Assembly (NCBI RefSeq): GCF_011302915.1
Contig: NZ_CP049872.1
Coordinates: 2,108,001-2,172,000 of the forward strand
Reading direction: 5' to 3'
Origin: Thermomonas sp. HDW16
GTDB taxonomy: Bacteria; Pseudomonadota; Gammaproteobacteria; Xanthomonadales; Xanthomonadaceae
DNA length: 64,000 nucleotides
A model generated the notes under the pieces. It made no database searches. It saw only the letters and a list, made by a program, of their open reading frames with translations, and was not told where the DNA came from. Made by a program: the position numbers and the translations under genes. How positions within the stretch are numbered: position 1 is the first letter of the stretch; every line of letters starts with the position of its first letter. Positions 25,525 through 35,354 of this stretch are shown piece after piece.

Positions 25525-25555
25525 CGAAAAGCCCGGCCTTGCGCCGGGCTTTTCG
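25525..25555 (-). terminator. Terminator after hupB
   Basis: Stem CGAAAAGCCCGGC (25525-25537) pairs with GCCGGGCTTTTCG (25543-25555), with T-tract on the minus strand. It lies 19 bases after the hupB stop. Confidence 0.88.
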
Positions 25556-25573
25556 TTCAATGCGCAGGGTGGG

Positions 25574-25846
25574 TCAGTTGACCGCGTCCTTCAGCGCCTT
25601 GCCGGCCTTGAACGCCGGGTTCTTCGAGGCCTTGATCTTGATGGTTTCGCCGGTGCGCGGGTTGCGGCCGGTGCGGGCACCGCGCTTGCGAACCGAGAAG
25701 GTGCCGAAGCCCACCAAGGTCACGGTGTCACCCTTCTTCAGGGCCTTGGTAATGGCGGCGACCATCGCATCGACAGCGCGACCGGCGTCGGCCTTGGACA
25801 GTTCGGCGGCATCGGCAACGGAATCGACGAATTCGGCTTTGTTCAT
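25574..25846 (-). CDS. hupB: DNA-binding protein HU-beta
   Basis: 90 residues from [18 protein letters not shown], the exact HU length. The DNA-binding arm shows [18 protein letters not shown] with the intercalating Pro (residue 63 region), and [12 protein letters not shown] precedes it. HU bends and compacts DNA. It follows lon by 215 bases, as in many Gram-negative genomes, and has its own terminator. Confidence 0.97.
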   Translation of the reverse strand: MNKAEFVDSVADAAELSKADAGRAVDAMVAAITKALKKGDTVTLVGFGTFSVRKRGARTGRNPRTGETIKIKASKNPAFKAGKALKDAVN

Positions 25847-26061
25847 TAGCTTGATAACTCCCTGTACGAAATGTGACGCGAATATTCGGTGACCGGAACT
25901 GCGGCGCTCCCCTACCGCGCCCGGTGGACTGCCGCAACGCACAATCGATGCACGCTGCGGTTGCAAACCTTATACCAGCGGTTTTTTTCGCATGCAACCC
26001 GGAAAGCTAATGCTGGCGCGGGTTTCAGCGATTCACCGACGAAAGGCACCCGGCCCGTGCA

Positions 26062-28497
26062 TCAATGCTTGACATCGGCTCGCGCGTCGTCGCCGTTTTT
26101 CGGCAAGGGAGGCTGTTCCGCATCGACCTTGACCACGCGCCCCGGCAAGGGACGTTCAAGTGCGAGATCCAGCACTTCGTCGATCCACTTCACCGGCACG
26201 ATCTTCATGTGCTTGGTCACCGCAGCCGGAATATCGGCGAGATCCTTCTTGTTCTCGTCCGGAATGATCACGGTCTTGATGCCGCCACGCATCGCCGCCA
26301 GCAATTTTTCCTTCAGGCCACCGATTGCACTGACGCGCCCGCGCAAGGTGATCTCGCCGGTCATCGCCACGTCGTGGCGCACCGGGATCTTGGTCAGCAT
26401 CGACACCAGCGTGGTCGCCATCGCGATGCCGGCACTCGGGCCGTCCTTCGGCGTGGCACCGTCCGGCACGTGCACATGCACGTCGTATTTCTGCAGGAAA
26501 TCCAGGTCGATGCCGAGGCGCTCGGTGCGCGCACGCACCACGCTCAGCGCGGCCGAGGCCGATTCCTTCATCACGTCGCCCAGCTGGCCGGTGAGGATCA
26601 ACTGTCCCTTGCCCGGCACCAGGGTGGATTCGATCTGCAGCAGATCGCCACCGACTTCCGTCCAGGCAAGTCCGGTGACCAGGCCGATTTCGTTCTCCGC
26701 TTCGGCACGGCCGAAGTCGAAGCGCTGCACGCCCAGGTACTTGTCCAGGTTCTTGGCGCTGACGGTGACCAGCTTGTCCTTTTTCGCGGCCTTCGGCTGC
26801 GGGCCCTTCAGCGCGATTTCCTTGACCACCTTGCGCGCGATCTTGGCGATCTCGCGCTCCAGGTTGCGCACGCCGGATTCGCGCGTGTAGTAGCGCACGA
26901 TGTCGACGATGGCGCTCTCGGCGATCTTCAACTCGCCTTCGCGCAGGCCGTTCGCCTTCAGCTGCTTCGGCACCAGGTAGCGCATCGCGATGTTGAGCTT
27001 CTCTTCCTCGGTGTAACCGGGGATGCGGATCACTTCCATGCGGTCCAGCAGCGGACCGGGAATGTTCAGCGAGTTCGAGGTCGCCACGAACATCACTTCA
27101 CTCAAGTCGAGATCGACTTCGAGGTAGTGATCGTTGAAGGTGTGGTTCTGCTCGGGATCCAGCACCTCCAGCAAGGCCGAAGACGGATCGCCACGGAAAT
27201 CCATCGACATCTTGTCGATCTCGTCCAGCATGAACAGCGGATTCTTGGTGCCGACCTTGTTGAGGTTCTGCACGATGCGGCCCGGCATCGAACCGACATA
27301 CGTGCGGCGATGCCCGCGGATCTCCGCTTCGTCGCGCACGCCACCAAGCGCCATGCGCACGAACTTGCGGTTGGTCGCCTTGGCGATGCTCTGCCCCAGC
27401 GAGGTCTTGCCAACGCCGGGTGGGCCGACCAGGCACAGGATTGCACCCTTCATCTTCGCCACGCGGGTTTGCACCGCGAGGTATTCGAGAATGCGTTCCT
27501 TGACCTTCTCCAGTCCGTAATGGTCGGCGTCCAGCACTTCCTCCGCGGCCTTGAGGTCCTTGCGCACCTTGCTGCGCTTCTTCCACGGCACGCCCAGCAA
27601 CCAGTCCAGGTAGTTGCGCACCACGCCGGCTTCGGCCGACATCGGCGACATCTGCTTGAGCTTGTTGAACTCGGCCTTGGCCTTGGCCTCCACCGGCTTC
27701 GGCATGCCGGCGGCAGCGATCTTCTTGGCGATTTCGTCGAGGTCATTCGGCGCATCGTCCAGCTCGCCGAGTTCCTTCTGGATCGCCTTCATCTGCTCGT
27801 TGAGGTAGTACTCGCGCTGCGACTTCTCCATCTGCGACTTGACCCGGCCGCGGATGCGCTTCTCCATCTGCTGCACGTCGATTTCGCCATCGACCAGGCC
27901 GACCAGCATTTCCAGCCGCTCGGCGGTATCCAGCGTCTCCAGCAGCTTCTGCTTGTCGGACAGGCGCACGCCGATATGCGCGGCGATGGTATCGGCCAGG
28001 CGTGAGGGATCATCGATGCCGGCCAGCGTCTGCAACAGCTCGGGTGGCAGCTTGCGATTGGTCTTGATGTACTGCTCGAACAGGCCCATCAACGAACGCG
28101 CGATGGCGTCCAGTTCGCGGGGTTCGCGGCTGTCGGCGGAATCCACCACCACCGCAGAGCCGGACAGCGTGCCGTCGATTTCCTTGACGTCATCCACGCG
28201 CGCGCGAGTCAGGCCCTCGACCAGCACCTTGATGGTGCCGTCGGGCAGTTTCAGCAATTGCAGCACCTGCGCCAGCGTGCCGATGGGGTGCAGGTCGGCG
28301 GCTCCCGGGTCGTCGGTCTCGGCGGACTTCTGCGCGACCAGCAGGATGCGCTTGTCGCCCTCCATCGCGATATCCAGCGCGCGGATCGACTTGTCGCGGC
28401 CGACGAACAGCGGGATCACCATATGCGGGAACACCACCACGTCGCGCAGCGGCAGGACCGGCAGGACGAGGGTTTCGTGTTCAGTGCTGGTGCTCAT
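26062..28497 (-). CDS. lon: ATP-dependent protease Lon
   Basis: 811 residues from [20 protein letters not shown], with GGAG eight bases before the ATG. An N-terminal substrate-binding domain covers 1-200, a coiled region about 200-310, the AAA+ domain carries Walker A GPPGVGKT (about 355) and Walker B FMLDEIDK, and a C-terminal serine-lysine protease has [11 protein letters not shown] (Ser near 675) and the Lys of [10 protein letters not shown] (near 718). It degrades damaged and regulatory proteins. A sigma-32-like promoter sits just upstream and clpX is the preceding gene. Confidence 0.97.
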   Translation of the reverse strand: MSTSTEHETLVLPVLPLRDVVVFPHMVIPLFVGRDKSIRALDIAMEGDKRILLVAQKSAETDDPGAADLHPIGTLAQVLQLLKLPDGTIKVLVEGLTRARVDDVKEIDGTLSGSAVVVDSADSREPRELDAIARSLMGLFEQYIKTNRKLPPELLQTLAGIDDPSRLADTIAAHIGVRLSDKQKLLETLDTAERLEMLVGLVDGEIDVQQMEKRIRGRVKSQMEKSQREYYLNEQMKAIQKELGELDDAPNDLDEIAKKIAAAGMPKPVEAKAKAEFNKLKQMSPMSAEAGVVRNYLDWLLGVPWKKRSKVRKDLKAAEEVLDADHYGLEKVKERILEYLAVQTRVAKMKGAILCLVGPPGVGKTSLGQSIAKATNRKFVRMALGGVRDEAEIRGHRRTYVGSMPGRIVQNLNKVGTKNPLFMLDEIDKMSMDFRGDPSSALLEVLDPEQNHTFNDHYLEVDLDLSEVMFVATSNSLNIPGPLLDRMEVIRIPGYTEEEKLNIAMRYLVPKQLKANGLREGELKIAESAIVDIVRYYTRESGVRNLEREIAKIARKVVKEIALKGPQPKAAKKDKLVTVSAKNLDKYLGVQRFDFGRAEAENEIGLVTGLAWTEVGGDLLQIESTLVPGKGQLILTGQLGDVMKESASAALSVVRARTERLGIDLDFLQKYDVHVHVPDGATPKDGPSAGIAMATTLVSMLTKIPVRHDVAMTGEITLRGRVSAIGGLKEKLLAAMRGGIKTVIIPDENKKDLADIPAAVTKHMKIVPVKWIDEVLDLALERPLPGRVVKVDAEQPPLPKNGDDARADVKH

Positions 28498-28542
28498 GCG
28501 GACTCCAAATTCCTGGCGCGCCCGATGCGCGGCCATGGCATG

Positions 28543-28573
28543 TTTATGGGGTTGCCGGCCGGCGGATGCAAGC
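28543..28573 (-). promoter_or_regulatory. Heat-shock (sigma-32-type) promoter for lon
   Basis: On the minus strand GCTTGCA, 15 bases, CCCCATAAA, against the sigma-32 consensus CTTGAAA-N11-16-CCCCATNT. It lies about 46 bases upstream of the lon ATG, a suitable position for heat induction of Lon separately from tig-clpPX. Confidence 0.7.
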
Positions 28574-28616
28574 GGCGGCGCAATAGGACGCAGGCCTGCC
28601 GGGGTCCGAAACGCGA

Positions 28617-28640
28617 AAGGCCGCCAGACGGCGGCCTTTG
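28617..28640 (-). terminator. Terminator-like hairpin after clpX
   Basis: AAAGGCCGCC (28617-28626) pairs with GGCGGCCTTT (28631-28640) around AGAC. It has only a short T-tract on the minus strand. It separates clpX from lon. Confidence 0.65.
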
Positions 28641-28658
28641 CGAGATGAACGGCGGCGT

Positions 28659-29969
28659 TCAGTCGGCCGATGCGACCTTCGGCAGCGGGGTTTCCGCCGC
28701 AGGCTCGAACGAGGCGTTCTTGTAGATCAGGTAGGGCTCGGACTTGTGCTCGATCACCGACTCGTCCACCACCACCTTGCTGACGTTTTCCAGCGACGGC
28801 AGGTCGTACATGGTGTCCAGCAGCACCGATTCGACGATGGTGCGCAGGCCACGCGCGCCGGTCTTGCGCTTGAGCGCCTTCTTGGCGATGGCGGCCAGCG
28901 CGTCCGGGCGGATTTCCAACTCCACGCCTTCCATGTCGAACAGCTTCTTGAACTGCTTGGTGATCGCGTTCTTCGGCTCGGTCAGGATCTTGACCAACGC
29001 CGGCTCGTCCAGCTCTTCCAGGGTCGCGACCACCGGCAGGCGGCCGACGAATTCCGGGATCAGGCCGTACTTGATCAGGTCTTCCGGTTCCACGTTGGCC
29101 AGCACCTGGCCGATATCGGTCTTGCGCTCGGCGCTCTTCACCTTGGCGCCGAAGCCAATCCCCCCTGCCTCGCTGCTGCGTTGCTGGATCACCTTGTCCA
29201 ACCCGGCGAACGCACCACCGACGATGAACAGGATGTTGCGGGTATCGACCTGCAGGAATTCCTGCTGCGGATGCTTGCGCCCGCCCTGCGGCGGCACGCT
29301 GGCCACGGTGCCTTCGATCAGCTTCAACAGCGCCTGTTGCACGCCTTCGCCGGAGACGTCGCGGGTGATCGACGGGTTCTCCGACTTGCGGCTGATCTTG
29401 TCGATTTCATCGATGTAGACGATGCCCTGCTGCGCCTTGTCGACATCGTAATCGCACTTCTGCAGCAGCTTCTGGATGATGTTTTCCACGTCCTCGCCGA
29501 CGTAGCCGGCTTCGGTCAACGTGGTGGCATCGGCCATGGTGAATGGCACGTTGAGCATGCGCGCCAGCGTTTCCGCCAGCAGCGTCTTGCCCGAGCCGGT
29601 CGGGCCGACCAGCAGGATGTTCGATTTCGCGAGCTCGACCTCGTCCGACTTCTGCCGGCTCTCGATCCGCTTGTAGTGGTTGTACACGGCCACCGCGAGG
29701 GTCTTCTTCGCGCGCTGCTGGCCGATCACGTACTGGTCCAGCACGTCGAGGATCTCGCGCGGCTTCGGCAGCGAGCTGCGCGTGGACTGGGCTTTCTCTT
29801 CCAGTTCCTCGCGAATGATGTCGTTGCACAACTCGACGCATTCGTCGCAGATGAACACGCTGGGGCCCGCGATCAGCTTCCGCACTTCATGCTGGCTCTT
29901 TCCGCAGAAAGAACAGTAGAGGATCTTGGTGCTGTCGCCGGTGGTCCGGCTTGTACGATCTTCGCTCAT
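28659..29969 (-). CDS. clpX: ATP-dependent Clp protease ATP-binding subunit ClpX
   Basis: 436 residues. N-terminal zinc finger (Cys19, 22, 41, 44), Walker A GPTGSGKT (about 122), Walker [12 protein letters not shown], pore-loop region and the ClpP-binding loop motif (IGF in GGIGFGAKV, about 273). It unfolds tagged substrates and feeds them to ClpP. It lies downstream of clpP on the same strand with a GC-rich inverted repeat between them. Confidence 0.97.
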   Translation of the reverse strand: MSEDRTSRTTGDSTKILYCSFCGKSQHEVRKLIAGPSVFICDECVELCNDIIREELEEKAQSTRSSLPKPREILDVLDQYVIGQQRAKKTLAVAVYNHYKRIESRQKSDEVELAKSNILLVGPTGSGKTLLAETLARMLNVPFTMADATTLTEAGYVGEDVENIIQKLLQKCDYDVDKAQQGIVYIDEIDKISRKSENPSITRDVSGEGVQQALLKLIEGTVASVPPQGGRKHPQQEFLQVDTRNILFIVGGAFAGLDKVIQQRSSEAGGIGFGAKVKSAERKTDIGQVLANVEPEDLIKYGLIPEFVGRLPVVATLEELDEPALVKILTEPKNAITKQFKKLFDMEGVELEIRPDALAAIAKKALKRKTGARGLRTIVESVLLDTMYDLPSLENVSKVVVDESVIEHKSEPYLIYKNASFEPAAETPLPKVASAD

Positions 29970-30017
29970 TCGCCACTCGCTGACCGCGTTACGCGGAGTC
30001 GGCCCGAGAATACCATA

Positions 30018-30043
30018 CGCCCCCGCTGGGCCAAGCGGGGGCG
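30018..30043. repeat. GC-rich inverted repeat between clpP and clpX
   Basis: CGCCCCCGCT (30018-30027) and its exact complement (30034-30043) around a 6-base loop. On the coding (minus) strand no T-run follows it; instead a T5 precedes it. It is therefore more likely an mRNA processing or stabilising hairpin than a terminator. Confidence 0.6.
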
Positions 30044-30105
30044 AAAAAGGGAGAAACCGCGTCAGTTCGCGGGTTGCAGGCCGGGAAACCGGCCCGCCAG
30101 GACAC

Positions 30106-30732
30106 TTAGCCGGCCTGAATCGACTCGTCCGGGCGGCGCACCAGCACTTCGTCGACCAACCCGTAGTCGCGGGCGGCTTCGGCCGACTTGAAGTTGTCGC
30201 GCTCGGTATCGCGCGCGATCACGTCCAGCGACTGGCCGGTGTGGTTGGCCAGCACTTCGTTGAGGCGCTGGCGCAGGGTCAGGATCTCGCGTGCCTGGAT
30301 CTCGATGTCGGTGGCCTGGCCCTGCGAGCCGCCCGACGGCTGGTGGATCATCACGCGCGCGTTCGGCAGCGCATAACGCTTGCCCTTGGCGCCGGCGGCG
30401 AGCAACAGCGCGCCCATGCTGCAAGCCTGGCCGACGCAGATCGTGCTCACGTCCGGCTTGATGTACTGCATGGTGTCGTAGATCGCCATGCCGGCGGTGA
30501 CTACGCCGCCGGGCGAATTGATGTACAGGCTGATGTCCTTCTCGGGATTTTCGGCCTCGAGGAACAGCAGCTGGGCGACGATCACATTGGCGACATGGTC
30601 GTCCACGCCGCCCACGAGGAAGATCACCCGTTCCTTCAACAGACGCGAATAGATGTCGTATGCGCGTTCGCCGCGGCTGGTCTGTTCGACCACCATCGGT
30701 ACGAGGTTGAGGGCTTTGGTCAGGTGATCCAT
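30106..30732 (-). CDS. clpP: ATP-dependent Clp protease proteolytic subunit
   Basis: 208 residues with the catalytic triad Ser105 ([10 protein letters not shown]), His130 (VMIHQPSGG) and Asp179 (ARDTERDN). Length and motifs match E. coli ClpP including a short propeptide (start [17 protein letters not shown]). It forms the barrel protease used by ClpX and ClpA. Only 24 bases separate it from the tig stop, so it is cotranscribed with trigger factor. Confidence 0.97.
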   Translation of the reverse strand: MDHLTKALNLVPMVVEQTSRGERAYDIYSRLLKERVIFLVGGVDDHVANVIVAQLLFLEAENPEKDISLYINSPGGVVTAGMAIYDTMQYIKPDVSTICVGQACSMGALLLAAGAKGKRYALPNARVMIHQPSGGSQGQATDIEIQAREILTLRQRLNEVLANHTGQSLDVIARDTERDNFKSAEAARDYGLVDEVLVRRPDESIQAG

Positions 30733-30756
30733 GGTCTCTCGCTGGTTGAGTTGGGG

Positions 30757-32049
30757 TTACTGCCCGATCGCTTCCTGGAAGCCGATCGCCTGGTCCGTGT
30801 GCGTGGCGCGCTCGGCGATCCAGTCGATCACCTGCTCTTCCATCACCCGGTTCTGCAGACCCTGCATAAGCTGGGGATCGTTGCGGTAAAGATCAATGAC
30901 CTGCTGCGGCTGCTCGTAGGTGGAGGCGATCAGCTGCATGGTTTCGTTCAGGCGGGCCGGCTCCAGGCGCAGCTCGTTGCGACGGGCGACTTCGCCCACC
31001 AGCAGTGCGACCAGCACGCGCTTGCGCGCAGCGTCTTTGAACGCCTCGGCATCGGTGCCGACCTGCTGGCCCTGGCGACGGGCCTGCTCGGTGGCGTTGG
31101 CCAGCAGCGCGCGGGCTTCGTTCTCGACCAGGCGCGGCGGCAGTTCCACGTCCTGGTAGGCGACGACCAACTGTTCGCCCACTTCGCGGCGCAGGCGATT
31201 CATCAGCGCGCCCTTCAGTTCGCGCTCCAGGTTGTTGCGGATTTCGGTCTTGAACTGCTCGGCATCACCGCTCTTCACGCCGAAGCTGCGGATGAACGCA
31301 GCATCGACCTCCGGCAGCACCTGCTCGGCGACATCGACCAGCTTGAAGGTCGAGGTCACGGTCTTGCCGGCGAATTGCGGCATGTGCCAGTCGGCCGGTA
31401 GGGTGACGTCGATGGTCTTCTCTTCGCCCGGCGGCATGCCGACGATGGCCTGCTCGACTTCCGGATACATCGAACCGGAACCCAGCACGGTGCTGGTCTT
31501 CTCCGCGCCTTCGGCCGGCAGGCGCTGGCCGTCGATCACGCTGGAGGTTTCCAGGTTGGCGAGGTCGCCGGCCTTCGCGGCGCGGGTGACCTTGCTCCAG
31601 CTGGCGCGCTGCTGCTGCAAGTTGCCGAGCATGCGCTCGATGTCGGCATCGCTCACTTCGGAGGTGTGGCGCACGACCTCCAGCTTGGTCATGTCGAGGT
31701 CGCCGAATTCCGGGATCAGCTCGACCGAGGCCACGTACTTCAGTTCGCCCTCGCCCGCCTCGTCCGCTTCGGTGATCTGCGGGGCACCGGCCACGCGCAG
31801 TTCGTTTTCGCGAACGGCCTGATCCATGCCTTGGCGCAGCAGGCCGTCGAGGATCTCGGCGCGCACCTGGCCACCATAGCGCTGCTCGATCACCTTGGTC
31901 GGCACCTTACCGGGACGGAAACCCTTGATGCGGGCGGTGCGCGCGATCTCGCGCAGGCGGCCGCCAACCTGGCTGTCGACATCCCCGGCCGGCAGGCTGA
32001 GGATGACGCGGCGTTCGAGGTTACCGGTGGATTCGACCTGGACTTGCAT
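30757..32049 (-). CDS. tig: Trigger factor
   Basis: 430 residues from [20 protein letters not shown], with GGAG upstream. N-terminal ribosome-binding domain with the signature [17 protein letters not shown] (about 44-60), central FKBP-type prolyl isomerase domain (about 155-240; [20 protein letters not shown]) and a C-terminal helical chaperone domain. It is the first chaperone met by nascent chains and opens the tig-clpP-clpX operon. Confidence 0.97.
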   Translation of the reverse strand: MQVQVESTGNLERRVILSLPAGDVDSQVGGRLREIARTARIKGFRPGKVPTKVIEQRYGGQVRAEILDGLLRQGMDQAVRENELRVAGAPQITEADEAGEGELKYVASVELIPEFGDLDMTKLEVVRHTSEVSDADIERMLGNLQQQRASWSKVTRAAKAGDLANLETSSVIDGQRLPAEGAEKTSTVLGSGSMYPEVEQAIVGMPPGEEKTIDVTLPADWHMPQFAGKTVTSTFKLVDVAEQVLPEVDAAFIRSFGVKSGDAEQFKTEIRNNLERELKGALMNRLRREVGEQLVVAYQDVELPPRLVENEARALLANATEQARRQGQQVGTDAEAFKDAARKRVLVALLVGEVARRNELRLEPARLNETMQLIASTYEQPQQVIDLYRNDPQLMQGLQNRVMEEQVIDWIAERATHTDQAIGFQEAIGQ

Positions 32050-32190
32050 GATGCGATGACTCCTGGACGGGTTCGGCGCGAACCCGGTTGCGCGATTGGA
32101 ATGGGGCACGCGAGGGAAAGACCCCGCACGGAACGCGATAGTTTCGCCGATGCGGAGCCCGCTGTCACGACCCGCGGCAGCACAGCCCCG

Positions 32191-32222
32191 GAAAAAGAAA
32201 ACGCCCGGCACGGGGCCGGGCG
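32191..32222 (-). terminator. Terminator after the tRNA-Pro/Arg/His/Lys run
   Basis: CGCCCGGC/GCCGGGCG stem (32202-32209 with 32215-32222) followed on the minus strand by TTTTCTTTTTC. It is 11 bases past the CCA end of tRNA-Lys and insulates tig from the tRNA genes. Confidence 0.88.
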
Positions 32223-32232
32223 TCTCGGGACT

Positions 32233-32308
32233 TGGTGGGCCGTCAAGGATTCGAACCTTGGACCTATTGATTAAGAGTCAACTGCTCTACCAACTGAGCT
32301 AACGGCCC
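32233..32308 (-). tRNA. tRNA-Lys(CTT)
   Basis: 76 bases with encoded CCA. Acceptor GGGCCGT/ACGGCCC, anticodon stem GTTGA/TCAAT with loop CTCTTAA and anticodon CTT, T-arm CAAGGTTCGAATCCTTG. Last of a four-tRNA run. Confidence 0.94.
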
Positions 32309-32374
32309 GAGAAAACAATTGTAGCAAACGCCGGCATGCATGCAAACGGGAAGTCTTGCGTACACGCCCAAATT

Positions 32375-32452
<78 letters not shown>

Positions 32453-32487
32453 AAAGTTGTCTTGCCTGAAACAGATTTCCACCACGT

Positions 32488-32564
32488 TGGCGCGCCCGGC
32501 AGGAATCGAACCTGCAACCGCCGGCTTAGAAGGCCGGTGCTCTATCCGGTTGAGCTACGGACGC
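32488..32564 (-). tRNA. tRNA-Arg(TCT)
   Basis: 77 bases with CCA. Acceptor GCGTCCG/CGGGCGC (one G-U), anticodon stem CCGGC.../GCCGG with loop CTTCTAA and anticodon TCT, T-arm GCAGGTTCGATTCCTGC. Confidence 0.94.
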
Positions 32565-32614
32565 TCGAACCGAATTATCGCACCCAACTTCGCCTTCACG
32601 GGCCCGCATCGGAG

Positions 32615-32691
32615 TGGTCGGGGTAGAGGGATTCGAACCCCCGACATCCTGCTCCCAAAGCAGGCGCGCTACCAGACTGCGCTATACCCCG
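32615..32691 (-). tRNA. tRNA-Pro(TGG)
   Basis: 77 bases with CCA. Acceptor CGGGGTA/TACCCCG, anticodon stem CCTGC/GCAGG with loop TTTGGGA and anticodon TGG, T-arm CGGGGGTTCGAATCCCTC. First of the Pro-Arg-His-Lys run. Confidence 0.94.
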
Positions 32692-32896
32692 CCGACGGAA
32701 CCGATACTGCCGCTGCGTTTGCAGGCCCTGCGTAACGCACCAGCGCCACGAAAGGCCGGGCATTGTCCGGCCGCGTGGGCGGGCTGTCAACGCAAATCGG
32801 TACTCGCGTTTTCCTCGCCCCGCTCGATTCACAATGTCGACCAACCGCGTGCAGCGCCATATCGGGCATGCCACGGCATCGCTACAATGCCCGCAC

Positions 32897-32980
32897 GCGA
32901 AAGTGGCGGAATTGGTAGACGCCCTGGATTTAGGTTCCAGTGCCGCAAGGCGTGGGGGTTCGAGTCCCCCTTTCGCACCA
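32897..32980 (+). tRNA. tRNA-Leu(TAG)
   Basis: 84 bases with CCA. Acceptor GCGAAAG/CTTTCGC, anticodon stem CCTGG with loop ATTTAGG and anticodon TAG, a short class II variable arm (TGCCGCAAGGCG), T-arm GGGGGTTCGAGTCCCCC. It lies on the opposite strand to the four-tRNA run and 91 bases before yccA. Confidence 0.94.
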
Positions 32981-33071
32981 GGACGATTGGGAAGCCGCAT
33001 CGGCAAACGCCATCGGCTCGCGTTATGCTCCGGGCAAGCGGCGACCGCCGCGTTCTGCAGGAACCCGACAC

Positions 33072-33842
33072 ATGATGCGCAGCGGCAATCCCGCCTTGAA
33101 GGACAGCACTTTCCTCGACCTCGGCAGCGGCACCCTGGTGCAAAGCGATGCCGGGGTGATGACACTGAACGGCACCGTCAACAAGACCGCATTACTGCTG
33201 GTACTGACCCTGGTCGGCGCGCTGTTCACCTGGTCGCAGTTCTCGGCGGCGCTGGCGGCAGGCAACCCGGGCGCGGTGATGCCCTACGTCTGGGGCGGCA
33301 TGATCGGCGGTTTCATCGTCGCGCTGGTTACCATCTTCAAGAAGCAGTGGGCGCCGATCACCGCGCCGATCTATGCGGTACTGGAAGGCCTGTTCCTGGG
33401 CGCGGTCTCGGCGATGTTCGAGTTGCGTTTTCCCGGCATCGTGATGCAGGCGGTCGGCCTGACCTTCGGCACCATGGCGGCGCTGCTGATGGCTTACCGC
33501 AGCGGCCTGATCAAGGCCACCGAGAACTTCAAGCTCGGCGTGGTCGCCGCCACCGGCGGCATTGCCCTGCTTTACCTGGTGCAGATCGGCCTGCAGTTCT
33601 TCGGCTTCAAGGGCATGGGCTTCATCCACGACAGCAGCCTGATCGGGATCGCGTTTTCCGGCTTCGTGGTGGTGATCGCCGCGTTGAACCTGGTGCTGGA
33701 TTTCGACTTCATCGAGAACGGCGTTGAGCAAGGTGCGCCGAAGTACATGGAGTGGTACGCCGCATTCGGCCTGCTGGTCACCCTGATCTGGCTGTATCTG
33801 GAAATGCTGCGCCTGTTGAGCAAGCTGCAGTCGCGCAACTGA
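33072..33842 (+). CDS. Bax inhibitor-1/YccA family membrane protein
   Basis: 256 residues from the first of two adjacent ATGs (MMRSGNPALKDSTFL). At least six, probably seven, membrane segments from residue 40 on. It belongs to the bacterial BI-1 branch with the long N-terminus seen in YbhL/YetJ-like proteins; a conserved Asp pair near the C-terminus (LDFDFIENG) is in the position linked to calcium leak in YetJ. Relations of E. coli YccA modulate FtsH. The physiological role here is not known. A terminator follows. Confidence 0.88.
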   Translation: MMRSGNPALKDSTFLDLGSGTLVQSDAGVMTLNGTVNKTALLLVLTLVGALFTWSQFSAALAAGNPGAVMPYVWGGMIGGFIVALVTIFKKQWAPITAPIYAVLEGLFLGAVSAMFELRFPGIVMQAVGLTFGTMAALLMAYRSGLIKATENFKLGVVAATGGIALLYLVQIGLQFFGFKGMGFIHDSSLIGIAFSGFVVVIAALNLVLDFDFIENGVEQGAPKYMEWYAAFGLLVTLIWLYLEMLRLLSKLQSRN

Positions 33843-33862
33843 TCCGCTTCGCGATATCAACA

Positions 33863-33889
33863 AAAATGGCGCCGATCGGCGCCCTTTTT
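33863..33889. terminator. Terminator between yccA-type gene and nhaC-type gene
   Basis: GGCGCC (33868-33873), GATC loop, GGCGCC (33878-33883), with A5 before and T5 after, so it can serve the two convergent genes. Confidence 0.8.
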
Positions 33890-33900
33890 CGTATCCGCGG

Positions 33901-35223
33901 TCAAGCCGCGGTTGCTGTCGCGACCGGCTTGCGCGCCGGCCACAGCATGAAGAGCACGGTGATGCCGATCAGCGCCCAGCAGTAATGCGCCTTGCCGATC
34001 AGCGACAGCGGCGACAGCGCCGCCAGCGAGGCCGCCAGCAGGATTTGCGCGCCGTACGGCAGCAGGCTCTGCACGCAGCAGACGAAAATATCCAGCACGC
34101 TGGCCGCGCGTGCCGGCGGCACGCCATGGCGCTGTGCGATGTCGCGCGCCACGCCGCCACTGACCAGGATCGCCACCGTGTTGTTGGCGGTGAACACATC
34201 GGTGACCGAGGCCAGTGCGGCGATGCTCCACTCGCCGGTGCGGCGGCCGTCGTTGCCGCGCGCGATCCGCGAGATCGCCTGCGCCAGCCATGCCAGCCCG
34301 CCGCTGGCCTTGATCAACGCGCCGAGGCCGCCGATCAACAAGGCCAACAGGACGATCTCGAACACGCTCTCGAAACCGGCGTAGATGTCGCCGGCGAATT
34401 CCGCCACGCCGTAGCCGTGCTCGGCGAAACCCGCACCGAACAGCGCCGCCACGACCAGTCCGATGCCGAGCACGGCGAGCACATCCAGCCCCAACAGGGC
34501 CAGCACCAGCACCACCAGATACGGGGTGATCAGCCATGGAGAAGCATGTTCCACGGTTTCCACCGGCGATGCTTCGCCGACGAAGGCCAGCGCAACCAAG
34601 GTCAGCAAGGCTGCCGGCAGCGCGATGCGTACGTTCTCGCGGAATTTCTCGCGCACCGTGGTGCCCTGCGTGCGCGCGGCGGCAATCGCGGTATCGGAAA
34701 TCAGCGACAGGTTGTCGCCGAAGGTCGCCCCGCCGATCACCGCGCCGATCACCAGCGCGCGATCCAGCCCGGAGGCATCCGACACACCCAGCGCGATCGG
34801 GGTGATCGCGGCGATGGTGCCCATCGAGGTGCCGACCGACAGCGACAGGAACCCGGCCAGCAAGAACACACCGGGCAGGATCAGCATCGGCGGCAACGCG
34901 CCCACGCCCAGCGAGACCACGGCATCGACCGCGCCGATCTTGTTGGTGACCATCGCGAACGCGCCGGCCAGCAGGAAGATCAGGCACATCAGCACGATGT
35001 CCGGATCGGCGATGCCCTTCAGCAGGGTTTCCTGCGGAGCCACGCCGCGGCGGCGCGCCAACCACAGGCCCAGTACTACCGCCGGCAGGATCGCCACCGG
35101 CGCACGCAGCTGGTAGAAGGCCATCGGCACGCCCTGCGCCGTGTAGTACAGGCCAGCGCCGAAGAACAGGGCCAGGAACAACAGTAGCGGCGACAGTGCC
35201 CAGGCGCTCGGACGAATATTCAT
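33901..35223 (-). CDS. NhaC-family Na+/H+ antiporter-like transporter
   Basis: 440 residues, very hydrophobic, about 11-12 membrane segments. Family motifs include SVGTSMGTIAAITPIALGVS (about 128-147), GGATFGDNLSLISDTAIAAA (about 163-182) and TDVFTANNTVAILVSGG (about 345-361). NhaC relatives exchange sodium and protons; some members of this family (MetT type) carry amino acids such as methionine, so the substrate is open. A perfect 14-bp palindrome lies directly upstream of its start. Confidence 0.85.
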   Translation of the reverse strand: MNIRPSAWALSPLLLFLALFFGAGLYYTAQGVPMAFYQLRAPVAILPAVVLGLWLARRRGVAPQETLLKGIADPDIVLMCLIFLLAGAFAMVTNKIGAVDAVVSLGVGALPPMLILPGVFLLAGFLSLSVGTSMGTIAAITPIALGVSDASGLDRALVIGAVIGGATFGDNLSLISDTAIAAARTQGTTVREKFRENVRIALPAALLTLVALAFVGEASPVETVEHASPWLITPYLVVLVLALLGLDVLAVLGIGLVVAALFGAGFAEHGYGVAEFAGDIYAGFESVFEIVLLALLIGGLGALIKASGGLAWLAQAISRIARGNDGRRTGEWSIAALASVTDVFTANNTVAILVSGGVARDIAQRHGVPPARAASVLDIFVCCVQSLLPYGAQILLAASLAALSPLSLIGKAHYCWALIGITVLFMLWPARKPVATATAA

Positions 35224-35226
35224 CGC

Positions 35227-35240
35227 TATATCCGGATATA
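35227..35240 (-). promoter_or_regulatory. Palindromic operator candidate before nhaC-type gene
   Basis: TATATCCGGATATA, a perfect 14-bp palindrome, starting 3 bases upstream of the ATG. It is A/T-rich flanks around CCGG in otherwise GC-rich DNA. It looks like a dimeric repressor site (ArsR/TetR size), but no regulator gene lies nearby. Confidence 0.45.
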
Positions 35241-35300
35241 AAGATGAATATTATGCCGAGCGGTGTTGCGCCGCACAAGATCGACCCGTCATGAAGTCAT

Positions 35301-35326
35301 GAAAAAGGGCGCCATGCGGCGCCCTT
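35301..35326 (-). terminator. Terminator after isocitrate dehydrogenase gene
   Basis: GGGCGCC (35307-35313) pairs with GGCGCCC (35318-35324); on the minus strand TTTTTC follows. It ends the grx-ahpD-idh direction before the nhaC-type gene. Confidence 0.85.
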
Positions 35327-35354
35327 CATTCCATCGCGAACAGCCGGCAATTGC

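Noticed and set aside
23097..28005. Long open frames antisense to ppiD and lon
   Set aside because: Composition typical of GC-codon-bias shadows; the minus-strand genes are unambiguous.
30018..30043. Terminator between clpP and clpX
   Set aside because: The inverted repeat lacks a T-run on the coding strand; kept only as a hairpin.
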